A DNA stretch of 63,171 nt, taken from Nostoc sp. CMAA1605 (GTDB taxonomy: Bacteria > Cyanobacteriota > Cyanobacteriia > Cyanobacteriales > Nostocaceae). The notes under the pieces were generated by a model that was given only the letters and a program-made list of their open reading frames with translations, was not told the origin of the DNA and did not search any database. The stretch covers positions 1 to 63,171 of the forward strand of contig NZ_PJIZ01000017.1 of assembly GCF_021596505.1 (NCBI RefSeq). Direction: 5' to 3'. Shown one piece after another: positions 53,415 to 63,171 of this stretch. Positions within the stretch are counted from its first letter, which is position 1, and each line of letters starts with the position of its first letter. The position numbers were made by a program, and so were the translations under genes.

Positions 53415-54360
53415 GAGCTGATTCGTAAAGAAAACCTTAAGCTGCCATTCGCTTGATCATCAGACGAATCAATGAGCCATAAATCATTGCTTCACTTAGC
53501 TCGGTGTACAACTCATAATCCTTACTCAAACGCCGAAATCGATTGAGCCAACCAAATGTCCGTTCTACAATCCATCGCTTTGGCAATCGCTCAAATGTTT
53601 TCGATATCCTTTCAATTACCTCAACACGAACCTGTTCTCCACAAACGTGCTTAACGGCTTGAGCAAAGTTTTCTCCCGAATAACCTTGATCTACCCAAAC
53701 AACTTCCAATTTAGACAATTCCTCGGCTGCTTCATGCAGTACAACCACAGCACCCAAACGTTCTGACGCATTGGCTTGAGTCACTAAAACGCCAATCAAC
53801 AACCCTTGAGAATCTACAACTATATGTCGTTTACGCCCTTTAACCTTCTTACCACCATCGAAACCGTAGACCTCCCCTTTTTTTCCGTGGTCTTCACGGA
53901 TTGAGAATCAGCGATGTCTTCGACGGGCTACGCCTACGCCACGGTAGACTTTTCATCTCTCCCTAAATCTTGTCGGAGTTTATGCCGCACTTGGTCGTGA
54001 ATTGTCTGCCAAATGCCTTTACGTTGCCATTTCTGAAAGTAGCCATACACCGTTGTGTAAGGAGGAAGATCATGAGGTAGCATTTCCCACTGACAACCAG
54101 TCCTTTGTACGTAGAAAATAGCGTTGAGAATTTCTCGTAAATCTACTTCTACAGGATGCCCAAATCCCTTGGGTGTAGGTAGAAGAGGCTTGATAATTAA
54201 CCATTCAGCATCGCTTAAATCACTTGGGTAGGGTTTGCGGTGTGGATTCTCAATCGCTGGTAGACGGCTCATCGACAACAAAATAACTACACTCGGTTTA
54301 GCCTATAACCTGGGTCAACCCAGATTCACTTCTTTTTAGATTTTCTTTACGAATCAGCTC
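53415..54360. mobile_element. IS5-family insertion sequence, copy B
   Basis: This is a 946-bp element with perfect 20-bp inverted ends at 53415-53434 and 54341-54360. It sits against an ISKra4-like transposase remnant. It is the less error-affected copy of this element. Confidence 0.88.
53437..54281 (-). pseudogene. IS5-family transposase split by a repeat with two TAG codons
   Basis: Reading from 54281, the frame passes DEKSTVA, then TAG GCG TAG, then PVEDIADSQSVKTTEK and on to the end at 53437, all in one phase. The extra ~24 bases (about 53921-53944) are a cyanobacterial palindromic repeat (GGCTACGCCTACGCC) inserted in frame. Catalytic Asp (ADSQSVK), Asp (VVDSQG) and Glu ([10 protein letters not shown]) positions are all present, so only the two amber codons interrupt it. 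Confidence 0.85.
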
Positions 54361-54367
54361 TCAGAGC

Positions 54368-54508
54368 TATATTTCCAACAATGGGGCTTATATCCCAAAC
54401 TATGGAGAACGTTGGCGAAATGGTGAAGCTATTGCTACTGGATTTGTGGAATCAACGGTTAATCAAGTCTCATTTCTTGCACCAACCGTAGTCACACGTA
54501 CAAGCTAG
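54368..54508 (+). pseudogene. C-terminal remnant of an ISKra4-like transposase
   Basis: The frame reads YISNNGAYIPNYGERWRNGE and then AIATGFVESTVNQV before diverging and stopping at 54508. This matches the C-terminal block of ISKra4-type transposases. The IS5 element borders it directly, which suggests insertion into this relic. Confidence 0.65.
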
Positions 54509-54716
54509 ATAAACCAGTGTTTAAGTATAACAGTAGGTGAATAGAATCAGGTAAGTAGTTTTTGTTTTAAAAAGAACTTAATTCATGTAATGAATACAGA
54601 GAATGCGAGATAGCTGAATGCAGAGGCTGTTTGACCTGAGCATAAAGATGATTGCATCTTTGTCTCAAAATATGAGAGAAAGGGCGTGAAATGTATTTCG
54701 ATAAAAAGCAAGAAAA

Positions 54717-54827
54717 ATGCTTGCCCACGCCCAAAATTTAGTTTACACCCTTAAAGAGTTGATGCCCACGCAGTATCAAAAAGATAATCTAGAAGCGATG
54801 CTGGCATTATTTTTAGAGGCACATTGA
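54717..54827 (+). pseudogene. N-terminal remnant of an ISKra4-like transposase
   Basis: A 36-codon frame (NLVYTLKELMPTQYQKDNLE, then a short hydrophobic helix) matches the N-terminal region of the same transposase family and stops at 54827. The order C-part then N-part on the same strand means at least two copies or a rearrangement. Confidence 0.55.
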
Positions 54828-55023
54828 ACGAGCTGGTGAGTTAGCTGGTTTACCTTTCCCTATTCATGCTCATATGCTAAGGCATGGGACGGGTTATTAT
54901 TTGGCTAATCGAGGTATTGACACTCGGACAATTCAAAGTTACTTGGGACATAAAAATATTCAGCACACAGTTCGTTACACCGAACTTGCATCTACTAAAT
55001 TTCAAGGTCTTTGGGATGATTAA
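54826..55023 (+). pseudogene. C-terminal fragment of a tyrosine recombinase
   Basis: A continuous frame reads HAHMLRHGTGYYLANRGIDT followed by LGHKNIQHTVRYTEL, with the HxLRHG box, GH and the nucleophile Tyr, ending at TAA 55023. Only the last third of an integrase is present, with no upstream part. Confidence 0.8.
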
Positions 55024-55056
55024 TGCCCATCTCCCCCGAAAAAAATCGCTCTCCTA

Positions 55057-56235
55057 TTACATCTGAGAACACATGGCTTGACGAGTTAAGTGGACTGCTG
55101 ATGATAAAATTTCTGCTGCGTGTTCAATTTCCAAAGAATTAGTAAATTTACCTATGCCAATACGCAACGCTCCTTCAATAACTTCTTTTGGTAAAAGCAT
55201 AGCTTGAAGAACATGAGAAGGTGTTTCTACACCAGATGAGCAAGCGGCACCTGTAGAGATAGCTAGTTTATTACGGACTCTGGCAATGATTGCACTGTTA
55301 GGAACATCAGGAATGGAGATATGGAGGTTGCCAGATAACCGGGAACTTACATCGCCATTGATGACTAGACCAGGGATTTTACTTAGTAGTAAGCTTTGTA
55401 ATTTATCTCTCAGTTCAGCGATCGCTTTTTCATCCTCTTCCATTTCTAGCAGTCGTAGGCGACAAGCTTCTCCCAACCCAACAATACCAGGAACATTGAG
55501 AGTACCTGACCTGATTCCTTTTTGATGTCCACCACCAAAAAAAATGGGATTGAGGTGATGTGCTTTTCTCACAACTAAAGCTCCTGTACCTTTTGTCCCA
55601 TAGAGTTTATGCGCAGAAATTGCGAGGTAAGTAATGCCCCATTCTTCAAAATTGATAGGGATTTTACCTACAGCTTGGGAAGCATCGCACAAAAAAGGAA
55701 TGTTATAATTTTGAGCTATTTTTCCAACTTCTTGAATGGGATAAATATTACCAATTTCATTGTTAGCTGCCATCACAGATACCAGCGACAGCCCTGATGC
55801 ACAGGCTTTTTCTACATTGTCTAAGTCTAATCTACCTTTTGAATCAACACGCAAGTTTATAATTTCAGCTAATCCTTTTTTTGCCAATGTATAGCAGGTA
55901 TCTAAAACTGCTTTGTGTTCAACGGGTAAAACAGCAATACGAGGTTTAATTTTTGCAGTGTTATCAATAGTTATGCTGCCTTGAATGACTAAATTAATAC
56001 TTTCTGTAGCTCCAGATGTAAAAATTATTTCTTTAGATGATGCACCAGTTAATTTAGCTACGTTAACAGATGCTTGAGAAACCGCCTTGTTTGCTTCGTC
56101 ACCATAAATATGATCAACGCTACTAGCATTACCAAATGCAGTGATCATGTAATGCAACATCAATTCTGCTACCCGCCGATCGACAGGTGTTGTGGAGTGG
56201 TAGTCGAGATATATAGAGTTAGCTGTTTGAATCAC
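55057..56235 (-). CDS. IscS/DndA-like cysteine desulfurase
   Basis: The 392-residue PLP enzyme has [15 protein letters not shown] at the N-terminus. [35 protein letters not shown] and the PLP lysine in ISAHKLYGTKGTGALV (near residue 205) follow. The mobile Cys loop is STGAACSSGVETPSHV (near 330). It takes sulfur from cysteine as a persulfide. As the last gene of an operon with a PP-loop sulfurtransferase, it is probably the dedicated sulfur donor (DndA role) rather than a housekeeping IscS. Its start overlaps brxL by four bases. Copy A (1765-2942) is frameshifted by sequence errors. Confidence 0.9.
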   Translation of the reverse strand: MIQTANSIYLDYHSTTPVDRRVAELMLHYMITAFGNASSVDHIYGDEANKAVSQASVNVAKLTGASSKEIIFTSGATESINLVIQGSITIDNTAKIKPRIAVLPVEHKAVLDTCYTLAKKGLAEIINLRVDSKGRLDLDNVEKACASGLSLVSVMAANNEIGNIYPIQEVGKIAQNYNIPFLCDASQAVGKIPINFEEWGITYLAISAHKLYGTKGTGALVVRKAHHLNPIFFGGGHQKGIRSGTLNVPGIVGLGEACRLRLLEMEEDEKAIAELRDKLQSLLLSKIPGLVINGDVSSRLSGNLHISIPDVPNSAIIARVRNKLAISTGAACSSGVETPSHVLQAMLLPKEVIEGALRIGIGKFTNSLEIEHAAEILSSAVHLTRQAMCSQM

Positions 56236-57680
56236 TTGACATCAACGGAAATTTCTTGACCTAGTTGCCTAAATTCATCGTCGAGATAATACAGCGAGTT
56301 TCGGATATATTGACGTATCCTACAGGCAGGTTGTAGGCAATCTCGCCGATAATCTTCTAATGTTAGCTGTAAATGTGGATAAAGAATTTTCAAAAATCCT
56401 GATGCTGATTTGAGAATTGCATTTTGATCGCGAACTGTTGTATTTTTCTCGAATTGAGTATGCTCCTGTGTGTAAGATAAAAAACGATTATCTTGGCGTA
56501 GAGATAGTAACACTTCGCCAAAAAAGTCCATTTTTAAACCAACTTGATTAGCAATCATTTCTCGTTTAAATTTAGGAATTTCCCATCCGGGAATTATGCC
56601 TACAAAGCGGTCTAGCAATGCTGTTTCGCCGAAAAATTTTGGTAGTTCCCCAATTAAATTATCTTCATTTCGCGGACGTAATTGCTCATCTAGTTCAATA
56701 TTTGCTAGCATGACAAGGGAGCAATCGCTGGAAATATCCGCAAAGCCGGAACGGTTATAGCGTCCACTAGCAAGATAATTCTTTAAGGGGCCAATCACTT
56801 CATCATTGTTGTCAAAAGTTAAGCTTTGAACTTCGTCTAAAACAACAACATCATGACGACCGAGTAAACCGACTTCTCTGGTTTGACCATTGATGAAAAG
56901 CTGTGCAGGGGTAACTTTACCGCCACTTATTAGACATACTTTACTGCTGATATTTTCAAATACGAAACTTTTCCCAGTACCTTTAGGCGCTAATTCCATA
57001 ATATGGTAATTAGATTCTACTAAAGGTAATAATCTAGATAATACCCAGGTTTTTGCATCTTCACTGTAGCTTGGGTGTTCGGGATTAAATCCCATTGAGC
57101 AAAATAATAAATTTTTCCATTGTTGTGTATTAAAGTTTTCTCGAAGCTTGGCATAACTTTGTAAATTAATTTGCGAACATTGGAAAGGCTCAAAATCCAT
57201 TACTTCTACAGTGCCGTCAGGAAGCATAACTAGATCAATTTTCCCCCAAACGCCTTGGCGAAGAAGCATTGTATGGCGTTCTACAATTGTGGGAGAAATT
57301 CTACATTCATCTAAATTTAAGACTTTGATTTGTGCTAATGGGTCGGGAATTAATTTACCTTCGTTATTTACTTTAATCCGGACGCGCATGAGGGCAATAA
57401 TTTTTTTAGCTTTTCCTTGGGATAACTCAAACATGATTTCGTTGTAGTCATCTTTGCGGGGAAAGGCTTTTTTGACAAAGTTATTGATTTTTTCTAATTC
57501 TGGGGTAGTAAGTTTTCCAGTTCCCGGGACAACTTTATCAAGCAGCCATTCGGCAACAAAACTAGGTATTCCAGCGGAACTTAATCCACTTGATGGTAAT
57601 CTATTTTTATCAATGCTCAGATTGCCAAAAACATCAATAATTAAATCCTGATTATAAGCTAATAGTTCGTTAGAATTCAT
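56232..57680 (-). CDS. brxL: BrxL-like AAA+ protein (copy B)
   Basis: The encoded protein is identical, as far as I compared, to that at 2939-4387, including the early stop. Two independent reads of the same short frame support the absence of a Lon domain. See the first copy for the annotation. Confidence 0.85.
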   Translation of the reverse strand: MNSNELLAYNQDLIIDVFGNLSIDKNRLPSSGLSSAGIPSFVAEWLLDKVVPGTGKLTTPELEKINNFVKKAFPRKDDYNEIMFELSQGKAKKIIALMRVRIKVNNEGKLIPDPLAQIKVLNLDECRISPTIVERHTMLLRQGVWGKIDLVMLPDGTVEVMDFEPFQCSQINLQSYAKLRENFNTQQWKNLLFCSMGFNPEHPSYSEDAKTWVLSRLLPLVESNYHIMELAPKGTGKSFVFENISSKVCLISGGKVTPAQLFINGQTREVGLLGRHDVVVLDEVQSLTFDNNDEVIGPLKNYLASGRYNRSGFADISSDCSLVMLANIELDEQLRPRNEDNLIGELPKFFGETALLDRFVGIIPGWEIPKFKREMIANQVGLKMDFFGEVLLSLRQDNRFLSYTQEHTQFEKNTTVRDQNAILKSASGFLKILYPHLQLTLEDYRRDCLQPACRIRQYIRNSLYYLDDEFRQLGQEISVDVK

Positions 57681-60600
57681 CTATATTAAATCCTGCAATA
57701 CCACTAATAAATATTTGTTCAACTTTGAATGTCGAGTCAGCAGCAAGACTTGTACTCATTATTTCACAGCTAGGAAATCGAAAATTTAATTCGCCGCTTA
57801 AGCTGAGGATATCGCCTTCATAACCAGGTGGTAACTCTGGTACTTTTGGAATATCTATCGTCAAGGTTAATTTATCATTTGTTGGGATGATTGTTTCTAA
57901 GGGCATTCCATAATTGAGATTCGATAATTCATGAATACGTATGCATACATCCATTAAGGGTACGGAGTTAGGATTATCAATAGTAATTTCTAACTTGCCG
58001 ATTTTTCCTACTTCTCCTTCGCCACGGCAATATACTAGCACTGGACGGCGTTGTACAGATTTTCGCAATATAGATACGCCAATAACAACTTCTTCGGGAA
58101 ATAGCCCACCGTGGGAACCGAAAGTTTTTTGATTTGAGAGTAGCTAAAAGAACTTAGAGTAGCAGCACCTTTAACAATACTGATATCGTGAGGAAGTCCG
58201 TAGCGATCGCTTTCTAAAACTACGAACCGAGGATCGTCGATTTTTCCTATAACTATTCTTCCTTGGGCTTCTAGGTTGTCAGGGTAGGTGATTTGTTCGC
58301 AGACACCTAAAATTTGTCCGCGATCGCTAGTAACGATAACTTGTAGTTGTTCTGGGTAAGAATGTTCGGGCAACGAAAGATTGGATTTCTCTGGCGATTC
58401 CTTCCAAGGTGTGGGGGCGTTTAACTTTATACCAGTGTTGCCAATCTCGTTCAGTTTGGTGTAATTCGTCAAATTGTTGCGTATCCAACAATAAAGCTTG
58501 TGTTTGCCTTTTTTTAAATCTTGAAGGAGTTTGGCTTTATCAGAGTCTGTATAACGCTTTCCTATTTCCATTTTTGGCAAGGCTTTTCCTGCATCTTTAA
58601 CCCAAGCAGAATCGTTAGGTAAAAGTTGTGTGTAAAGACTCCATTTGGCGTATGCAGTTGTTGTAGGTAAGATGCTGAAGCGCGGTTGGATATAAGTTTC
58701 TATGGCGAGTTGCTGGTTTTGTGTGAGGAAGGATAACAGTTCTAGATGATCTAACCAGCCTAAGCCATCAATTACAACCCAAAGTACCGGGGAAGTTTGA
58801 CAGAGATTTTGCACTAGAGATGCAACACTGTAATTTAATTGTGAATCTTTAACATCATTTTCCTTCATTTGGGGATAGTGATGTAATATCCATACCACAA
58901 AACTATCAGCCAAGCGATCGCTTATATTTTGTGCAGAGATGGGCTGATGGATCGCTATTTCCCAACGACGAAAAGGTAAATAACTTTCCGTAACCCACCT
59001 CAAGGCTTCTTGGGGAGTAGCTTGAATATCAAGGGGTTCGGGAATAGGTGGAGGCTGTTTATTGCTGAGTGTTTCTCGCTGCTGATGACTGAGATAGGCA
59101 GCAATTTTCTTTTCTCGAACTTTATTCAGCAAGTTAGGTCGATTCTCAAGGACATTATAGGCAACAGTTGCAATCCGCTCACAACCAACTTGTTCGCTGA
59201 GAATGAGATTTTCTAATATTTGTCCATCTGAACGGTATAGTTGTTGTTCCCAGTAGCGATCAAACTCTTGTGTTAAACAATTGGGAATTGCTAAGGGATA
59301 TTTAGGTAGTTCTGTAATAGCTGGTTCTGCGATTCCTAGCCAACGGCGTAAAAGTTTAAGCTTATCTGATGTTTGGTAGTATATTCCTAAGTTATGCTCT
59401 AGAAATTGGTTTTGCCATACTCGTTCTAAAGGTTTGCACTCTGGCGGTACTTGAATCGCCAGCCAAGCAGCTAAATTCTCTATGGAAGGTTCGCCTAACC
59501 ATATTTGCTTGTCAGTTTCGGTAATATCCGCTAATAAATGTGCAATTGGATTATCTTGCGGATAAAAGTCAAGTTTAGTGGCTACCGCTAGCTGTTGGTT
59601 TTCTGTCCACTCGCTGGGTAAAGGTAAGGAACCAAAAGTTTCTTGTAAGCGCAGGCGTGGATCTTGTTTAATTTCGGTGATCGCATCTAATTTGTTCCAA
59701 GCTTTTAGCCATTCTTGCGCCCAATCACATAATCTTTTACCTCTCACCCAGTAGGGAGAATTAGTAATACCAAAGATTCCATCCACTCAACTTCTGTGGT
59801 AATACCAATGTATCCCAGTGGAATTTCCGTATTTTCCTGTGGGGTCTAAAACTATTGGTTTATCTGGGTCAATTTGACTTTGACTTGTCAATTTTGGCAG
59901 AGTAAATAAGTTAAACGTTGTTGGGGTTGTATTGGCAGTTATTTGTTGTGTTTGCTTGACTTTATATCCGGTTTTGGGAGATATTTGTACTGATTAATTT
60001 CTGACGATAAACTTCTTGGCTCAGATTTTCTCAGACAAGAAAGGTTATTAATGCCTGTAAAAATTCGGCTGCATCAGTAAATCTCTCTGTGCGTTGAGGT
60101 GCGATCGCTCGCATCATTACTTGTACTAATTCATCGCTTAAATTCTCGCATCCCTCTAATTCGCTGGGATTGCGGGGTAATTTCCGTTTTGGTGGTTGTG
60201 GTTCATCAAAGGGTAGCGACCTGTAACACATTCATAAAAACTATACCTAAAGCATACACATCTCTATCGATTTTTTCGGCTAAACTCAAATCTATTGTTA
60301 ATTTGCAGTCCGGGGGAATGTAGCGACGAGTTCCAGCACTAATAGTCATTTCATCGCTGTCTGATACGGCGACATTAAAATCAAGAATTCGCACACCTTG
60401 GCCAGTTAAAAGTAGATTAGAAGGTTTGATATCTTGGTGACAAACTTTGTATTGGTGCAAGTGTAATAAACCAGCAGCAGTCTGTTTAGCAATTTCAACT
60501 GCTTTTTCGAGACAAAGAGGTTTGGTTTGCAATTAGAGATTCAATATCTTGTCCAGCGATATACTCAAAAACAATGAAAGGAGTATCATCTTTTAACCGA

Positions 60601-62252
60601 CTGGCAAATATAACTTCCACAATATGAGGATGCTTGGGAACCTTTAATAAAGCAGTATACTCTTGTTGGAGTCGTTCATACACAGAACGGCGATCGCGAG
60701 TAACTAATTTGAGTACCAAATCTGTTTTGCGGAGGATATCAAAAACATGATAAGCTACAGCAAAACTACCCGGTCGCCCCAATCGCTGAATTATCCGATA
60801 TTGCTCATCAACAATTGTATCGGCAGGCAAGTTAGTGATATCTAGATTTGGTAGAGTTGCAAGTGGAATTAAATCCTGTAATGCTGCATCAGCATGAGGA
60901 TAGCGGTCTTTGGGAGCAAAAGCAGATAATTTTTGCAACCATTTATCCCAATCCGATGACAGTTCAGGATTGTGTTCCGATGGCTGAATGGGAAAAGTAG
61001 CGTTGCATTCAGAAATTTGATTAGCATCTGCGAAAGCTGGAACGCCCGTCAACAGTTCGTAAAATACTAAGCCAACGGAGAACAAATCAGAAACAACGCT
61101 GGCTTGAGAAGGATCGTTTTGACATTCGATAGCTTGGTAAGCAGCATATTTTTCCAAGTCATCGATAATATCATCTGCGATCGTGCTGGTGCGATCGCAA
61201 ATACGCGCATAATCGAAATTTACTAAACGAGCTTGACCGATAGTAGTAATTAAGATGCTATCGGGTGTAATATTACGATGAATCACACCATGTTTATGGG
61301 CGTGTTCTAAGCCCGATAAAACATCTCGCATCACTGCTAATTTTTGTTCCCAATTGAGACTTTGCTTTTTGATATGTTGGTGCAAAACTTGCCCTGGTAC
61401 ATCTTCATTTACCATTACTAAACAATCATGTTCTCGACTTTCAAAAAAGTCTTGCACGCTGAGAATATTTGGATGGGATGGTAATTGGCGAACTGCGCGA
61501 AATGCTGTACCGATCAGTTTATATTGTTCTTGACGTTTGCTAGTTTCTAGCAGTGGATCGACTTGATAAACACGCAATCTTGCTGTCCAGCTACTCATAC
61601 CCATCATTAAATGTTTAGCACGATATTCTGTATATCGCTCATTGCTACTAAGTTTATCTTCTACTTGCCAATCACGATATCTTTGCGGTGCTGTTTTCGG
61701 TCTAGATTTCCCCTGGATTGCTCTTTCAACTGTTGTAATATAATGTTTAATATCTTGATAGCGATAGTCAGGAATATAAGCTTTATTTTTAAAGTATTTC
61801 AGGCAACGTTCATCTAAATATGTTATGTGTTCACCATCTTTATCCCCGCGATCAATAATTTTGACATCAATATTTGTCATTAACACTGCCGCTTGGATGT
61901 GAACTTTCCGCAACTCACTGTCCTTGACGCGATTAGCATCACAAATCATCGTACTCAGGACTTTTGCGTGTTTTCTTAATTTTTTTAAAGGCGATAAAAA
62001 GGGTTGGTAATTATCTGGATACCAATTAGGGTCATAAATTTCGATATTACCATGCCAATTTTTAATATCTACCACATAAACGCAGTGTGGGGCGATGAGA
62101 ATTAAATCCACCTCACAAATTTCTACACATTGCTTAATTTCCAGGTTCGTAAAGAGTTTGTAGGAATCAGGTAAATTGTCACGCAGATACTCAAAAGCTT
62201 TGCGTTCTGATTCATTTTCTGGCTCTCCAAAATGACAGAGTTCAGCCATCAA
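57670..62252 (-). pseudogene. NERD-kinase-PglZ gene, frameshifted copy B
   Basis: This is the same gene as 4377-8963 but broken by about ten single-base indels between 58134 and 60530 (for example near 58134, 58370, 58487, 59772, 59828, 59995, 60051, 60213 and 60519). The N-terminal 560 codons and the C-terminal 130 codons are clean. I judge the breaks to be sequencing errors near the contig end. Confidence 0.88.
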
Positions 62253-63171
62253 AACTCCTCCGTAGTCCCTGATAAATATTGTGGCAGTTTTTTCAGTAAG
62301 TTTTCTCGTCGTTCATGGGGTAATTGTTGGAATAAGGTAATAATTTGACTTTCCTTATCTTGATTTTGAATTTCTACACAATTATTAATAATTTGTGCTA
62401 AAACTTGTTGTTGCTCGGCTTGTAGTATGTGTTGGTATTGATATTGCTGTTGTTTTATGGACTTGAGTAATTCATGTGCACGATCCAGTTTCTTGGCTGA
62501 GTTGGTAGATTGTAACTGTTGGCTTTGTGTTTCTAAACTTTCTAACCATTTAATAGCAGCATTGCGTTGCTGATTTTTAATCTGCTGCTGGGTTTGTTCT
62601 AATTGTGCAACCATTGCATCAAACCGAGTTAATACTGTTGCGGGAATTTCCTCAATTTCCGAACGCCACTTTTGCAACCGTTCTTTCTCTGCTTGACAAG
62701 CCTGTACTGTATCTACTTTTTGAGTTGCGAAAATTTGCAGCAGGTTTGAAAGTAAGTTAACTTCAGTACAAATAGATTTATAGCGTTCTTCTTGTTGGGA
62801 TTGGTGATAGTAACTAGACTTGCTATTAATCTCTGCTTGCAGCTTTTGAGCTTCTTTTTGAGTTTTGATATTGCTTAATTTATTGTAAAGCTCGTTCAGC
62901 TGGTCTGTATATCCTTGTATTTTTTGATGTAGATTTGTTTGTAATTGCTCAATCTGCTGTCTGAAACGCTCTAAATTATGTAAATTGGCTTGCTTGTTAT
63001 TGATAGTTGTGAGAGTGCGATCGCAAGATGCAATCGAGTTACTTTGTTGTTCGAGAATCTCCCAATGGCGAATTAGCTCTAGGTCAGCTGCTAAGGAATC
63101 TATTTCAGCTTGTAGTTGCTGATAAGCGGGATATTCTGTAGAATCTTTAAAGACAAAATTCAACTGAGCAT
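62249..63171 (-). CDS. Giant BrxC/PglY-like ATPase, partial copy B
   Basis: This is the coiled-coil C-terminal ~307 codons of the gene at 8960-14374, cut by the end of the window. The frame is open to the edge and matches copy A without a break. Confidence 0.88.
   Translation of the reverse strand, partial: AQLNFVFKDSTEYPAYQQLQAEIDSLAADLELIRHWEILEQQSNSIASCDRTLTTINNKQANLHNLERFRQQIEQLQTNLHQKIQGYTDQLNELYNKLSNIKTQKEAQKLQAEINSKSSYYHQSQQEERYKSICTEVNLLSNLLQIFATQKVDTVQACQAEKERLQKWRSEIEEIPATVLTRFDAMVAQLEQTQQQIKNQQRNAAIKWLESLETQSQQLQSTNSAKKLDRAHELLKSIKQQQYQYQHILQAEQQQVLAQIINNCVEIQNQDKESQIITLFQQLPHERRENLLKKLPQYLSGTTEEF

Larger units (their letters stand above)
53285..63171. repeat. Terminal direct repeat, copy B (assembly overlap)
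   Basis: This is the second pass over bases 1-9882. Here the cysteine desulfurase is intact, and the frameshifts cluster in the kinase-PglZ gene (58134-60530). The sequence runs off the window inside the giant ATPase gene. Confidence 0.92.

Noticed and set aside
57670..62252. Natural decay of the kinase-PglZ gene in the right-hand copy
   Set aside because: The left-hand copy is intact and differences are single-base homopolymer indels without substitutions, which fits sequencing error rather than pseudogene evolution.

Overview
The window looks like a complete circular plasmid of a filamentous, heterocyst-type cyanobacterium (Nostoc/Anabaena relatives), read once around and then overlapped on itself. 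Pointers to the host are abundant GCGATCGC (HIP1) octamers, a nucA/nuiA nuclease-inhibitor pair, a plasmid-borne tRNA array, ISAs1/IS5/ISL3-type elements and the typical short palindromic repeats of Nostocaceae. Bases 1-9882 and 53285-63171 are the same sequence, differing in the stretches I compared only by small, mostly single-base homopolymer indels. That is the signature of an untrimmed terminal overlap in a noisy long-read contig, so the real replicon is about 53.28 kb. Genes broken in one copy are intact in the other, and the consensus should be built from both.

Layout. Left arm (1.8-21 kb, all minus strand): one tight operon running from 20983 down to 1765 (the intact last gene is in copy B at 55057-56235). 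Its order is DUF4007 protein, 1168-aa P-loop ATPase, PP-loop PAPS-reductase-like sulfurtransferase (BrxP/DndC-like), second divergent DUF4007-like protein, small BrxF-like protein, 1804-aa BrxC/PglY-like ATPase with a coiled-coil tail, a 1528-aa NERD-pseudokinase-kinase-PglZ fusion, a short BrxL without room for a Lon protease domain, and an IscS/DndA-like cysteine desulfurase. There is no PglX methyltransferase. I read this as an elaborate type-4-like BREX system using sulfur chemistry (inferred phosphorothioation) instead of methylation. It carries a PglW-like kinase fused to PglZ and two large ATPases. A small remnant upstream resembles a phosphorothioation-associated putative methyltransferase.

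Middle (21.4-44.4 kb): plasmid housekeeping and accessory genes. These include a winged-helix plasmid protein, two very large paralogous tyrosine recombinases, a DUF5674 pair, a NucS-like nuclease convergent with an AAA ATPase, a DUF4112 gene cut by an ISAs1 element (10-bp target duplication), nuiA/nucA, a XerC-like integrase, arfB (ribosome rescue), an EVE-domain protein and several small unknowns. A 16-bp quasi-palindrome recurs six times here.

Right arm (44.4-53.3 kb): an HNH nuclease gene, then a strong promoter and an array of 30 small RNA genes (45170-47847). I read 28 of these as tRNAs, one more as a degenerate tRNA-Gly-like gene, and one as a minimal tmRNA-like RNA consisting only of the tRNA-like domain. 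The array contains an amber-suppressor tRNA (anticodon CTA), four tRNAs carrying 20-24-nt insertions at the same T-loop position, and four tRNA-Leu species without the usual long variable arm. It is followed by parA-parB, three perfect 24-bp tandem repeats (candidate parS/iterons), a group II intron with its maturase inside an apparent transposase remnant, and two small genes. The overlap copy then begins.

Together the plasmid couples a multi-gene anti-phage island with a translation-support island (tRNAs, suppressor tRNA, tmRNA-like RNA, ArfB) and ParAB partitioning.
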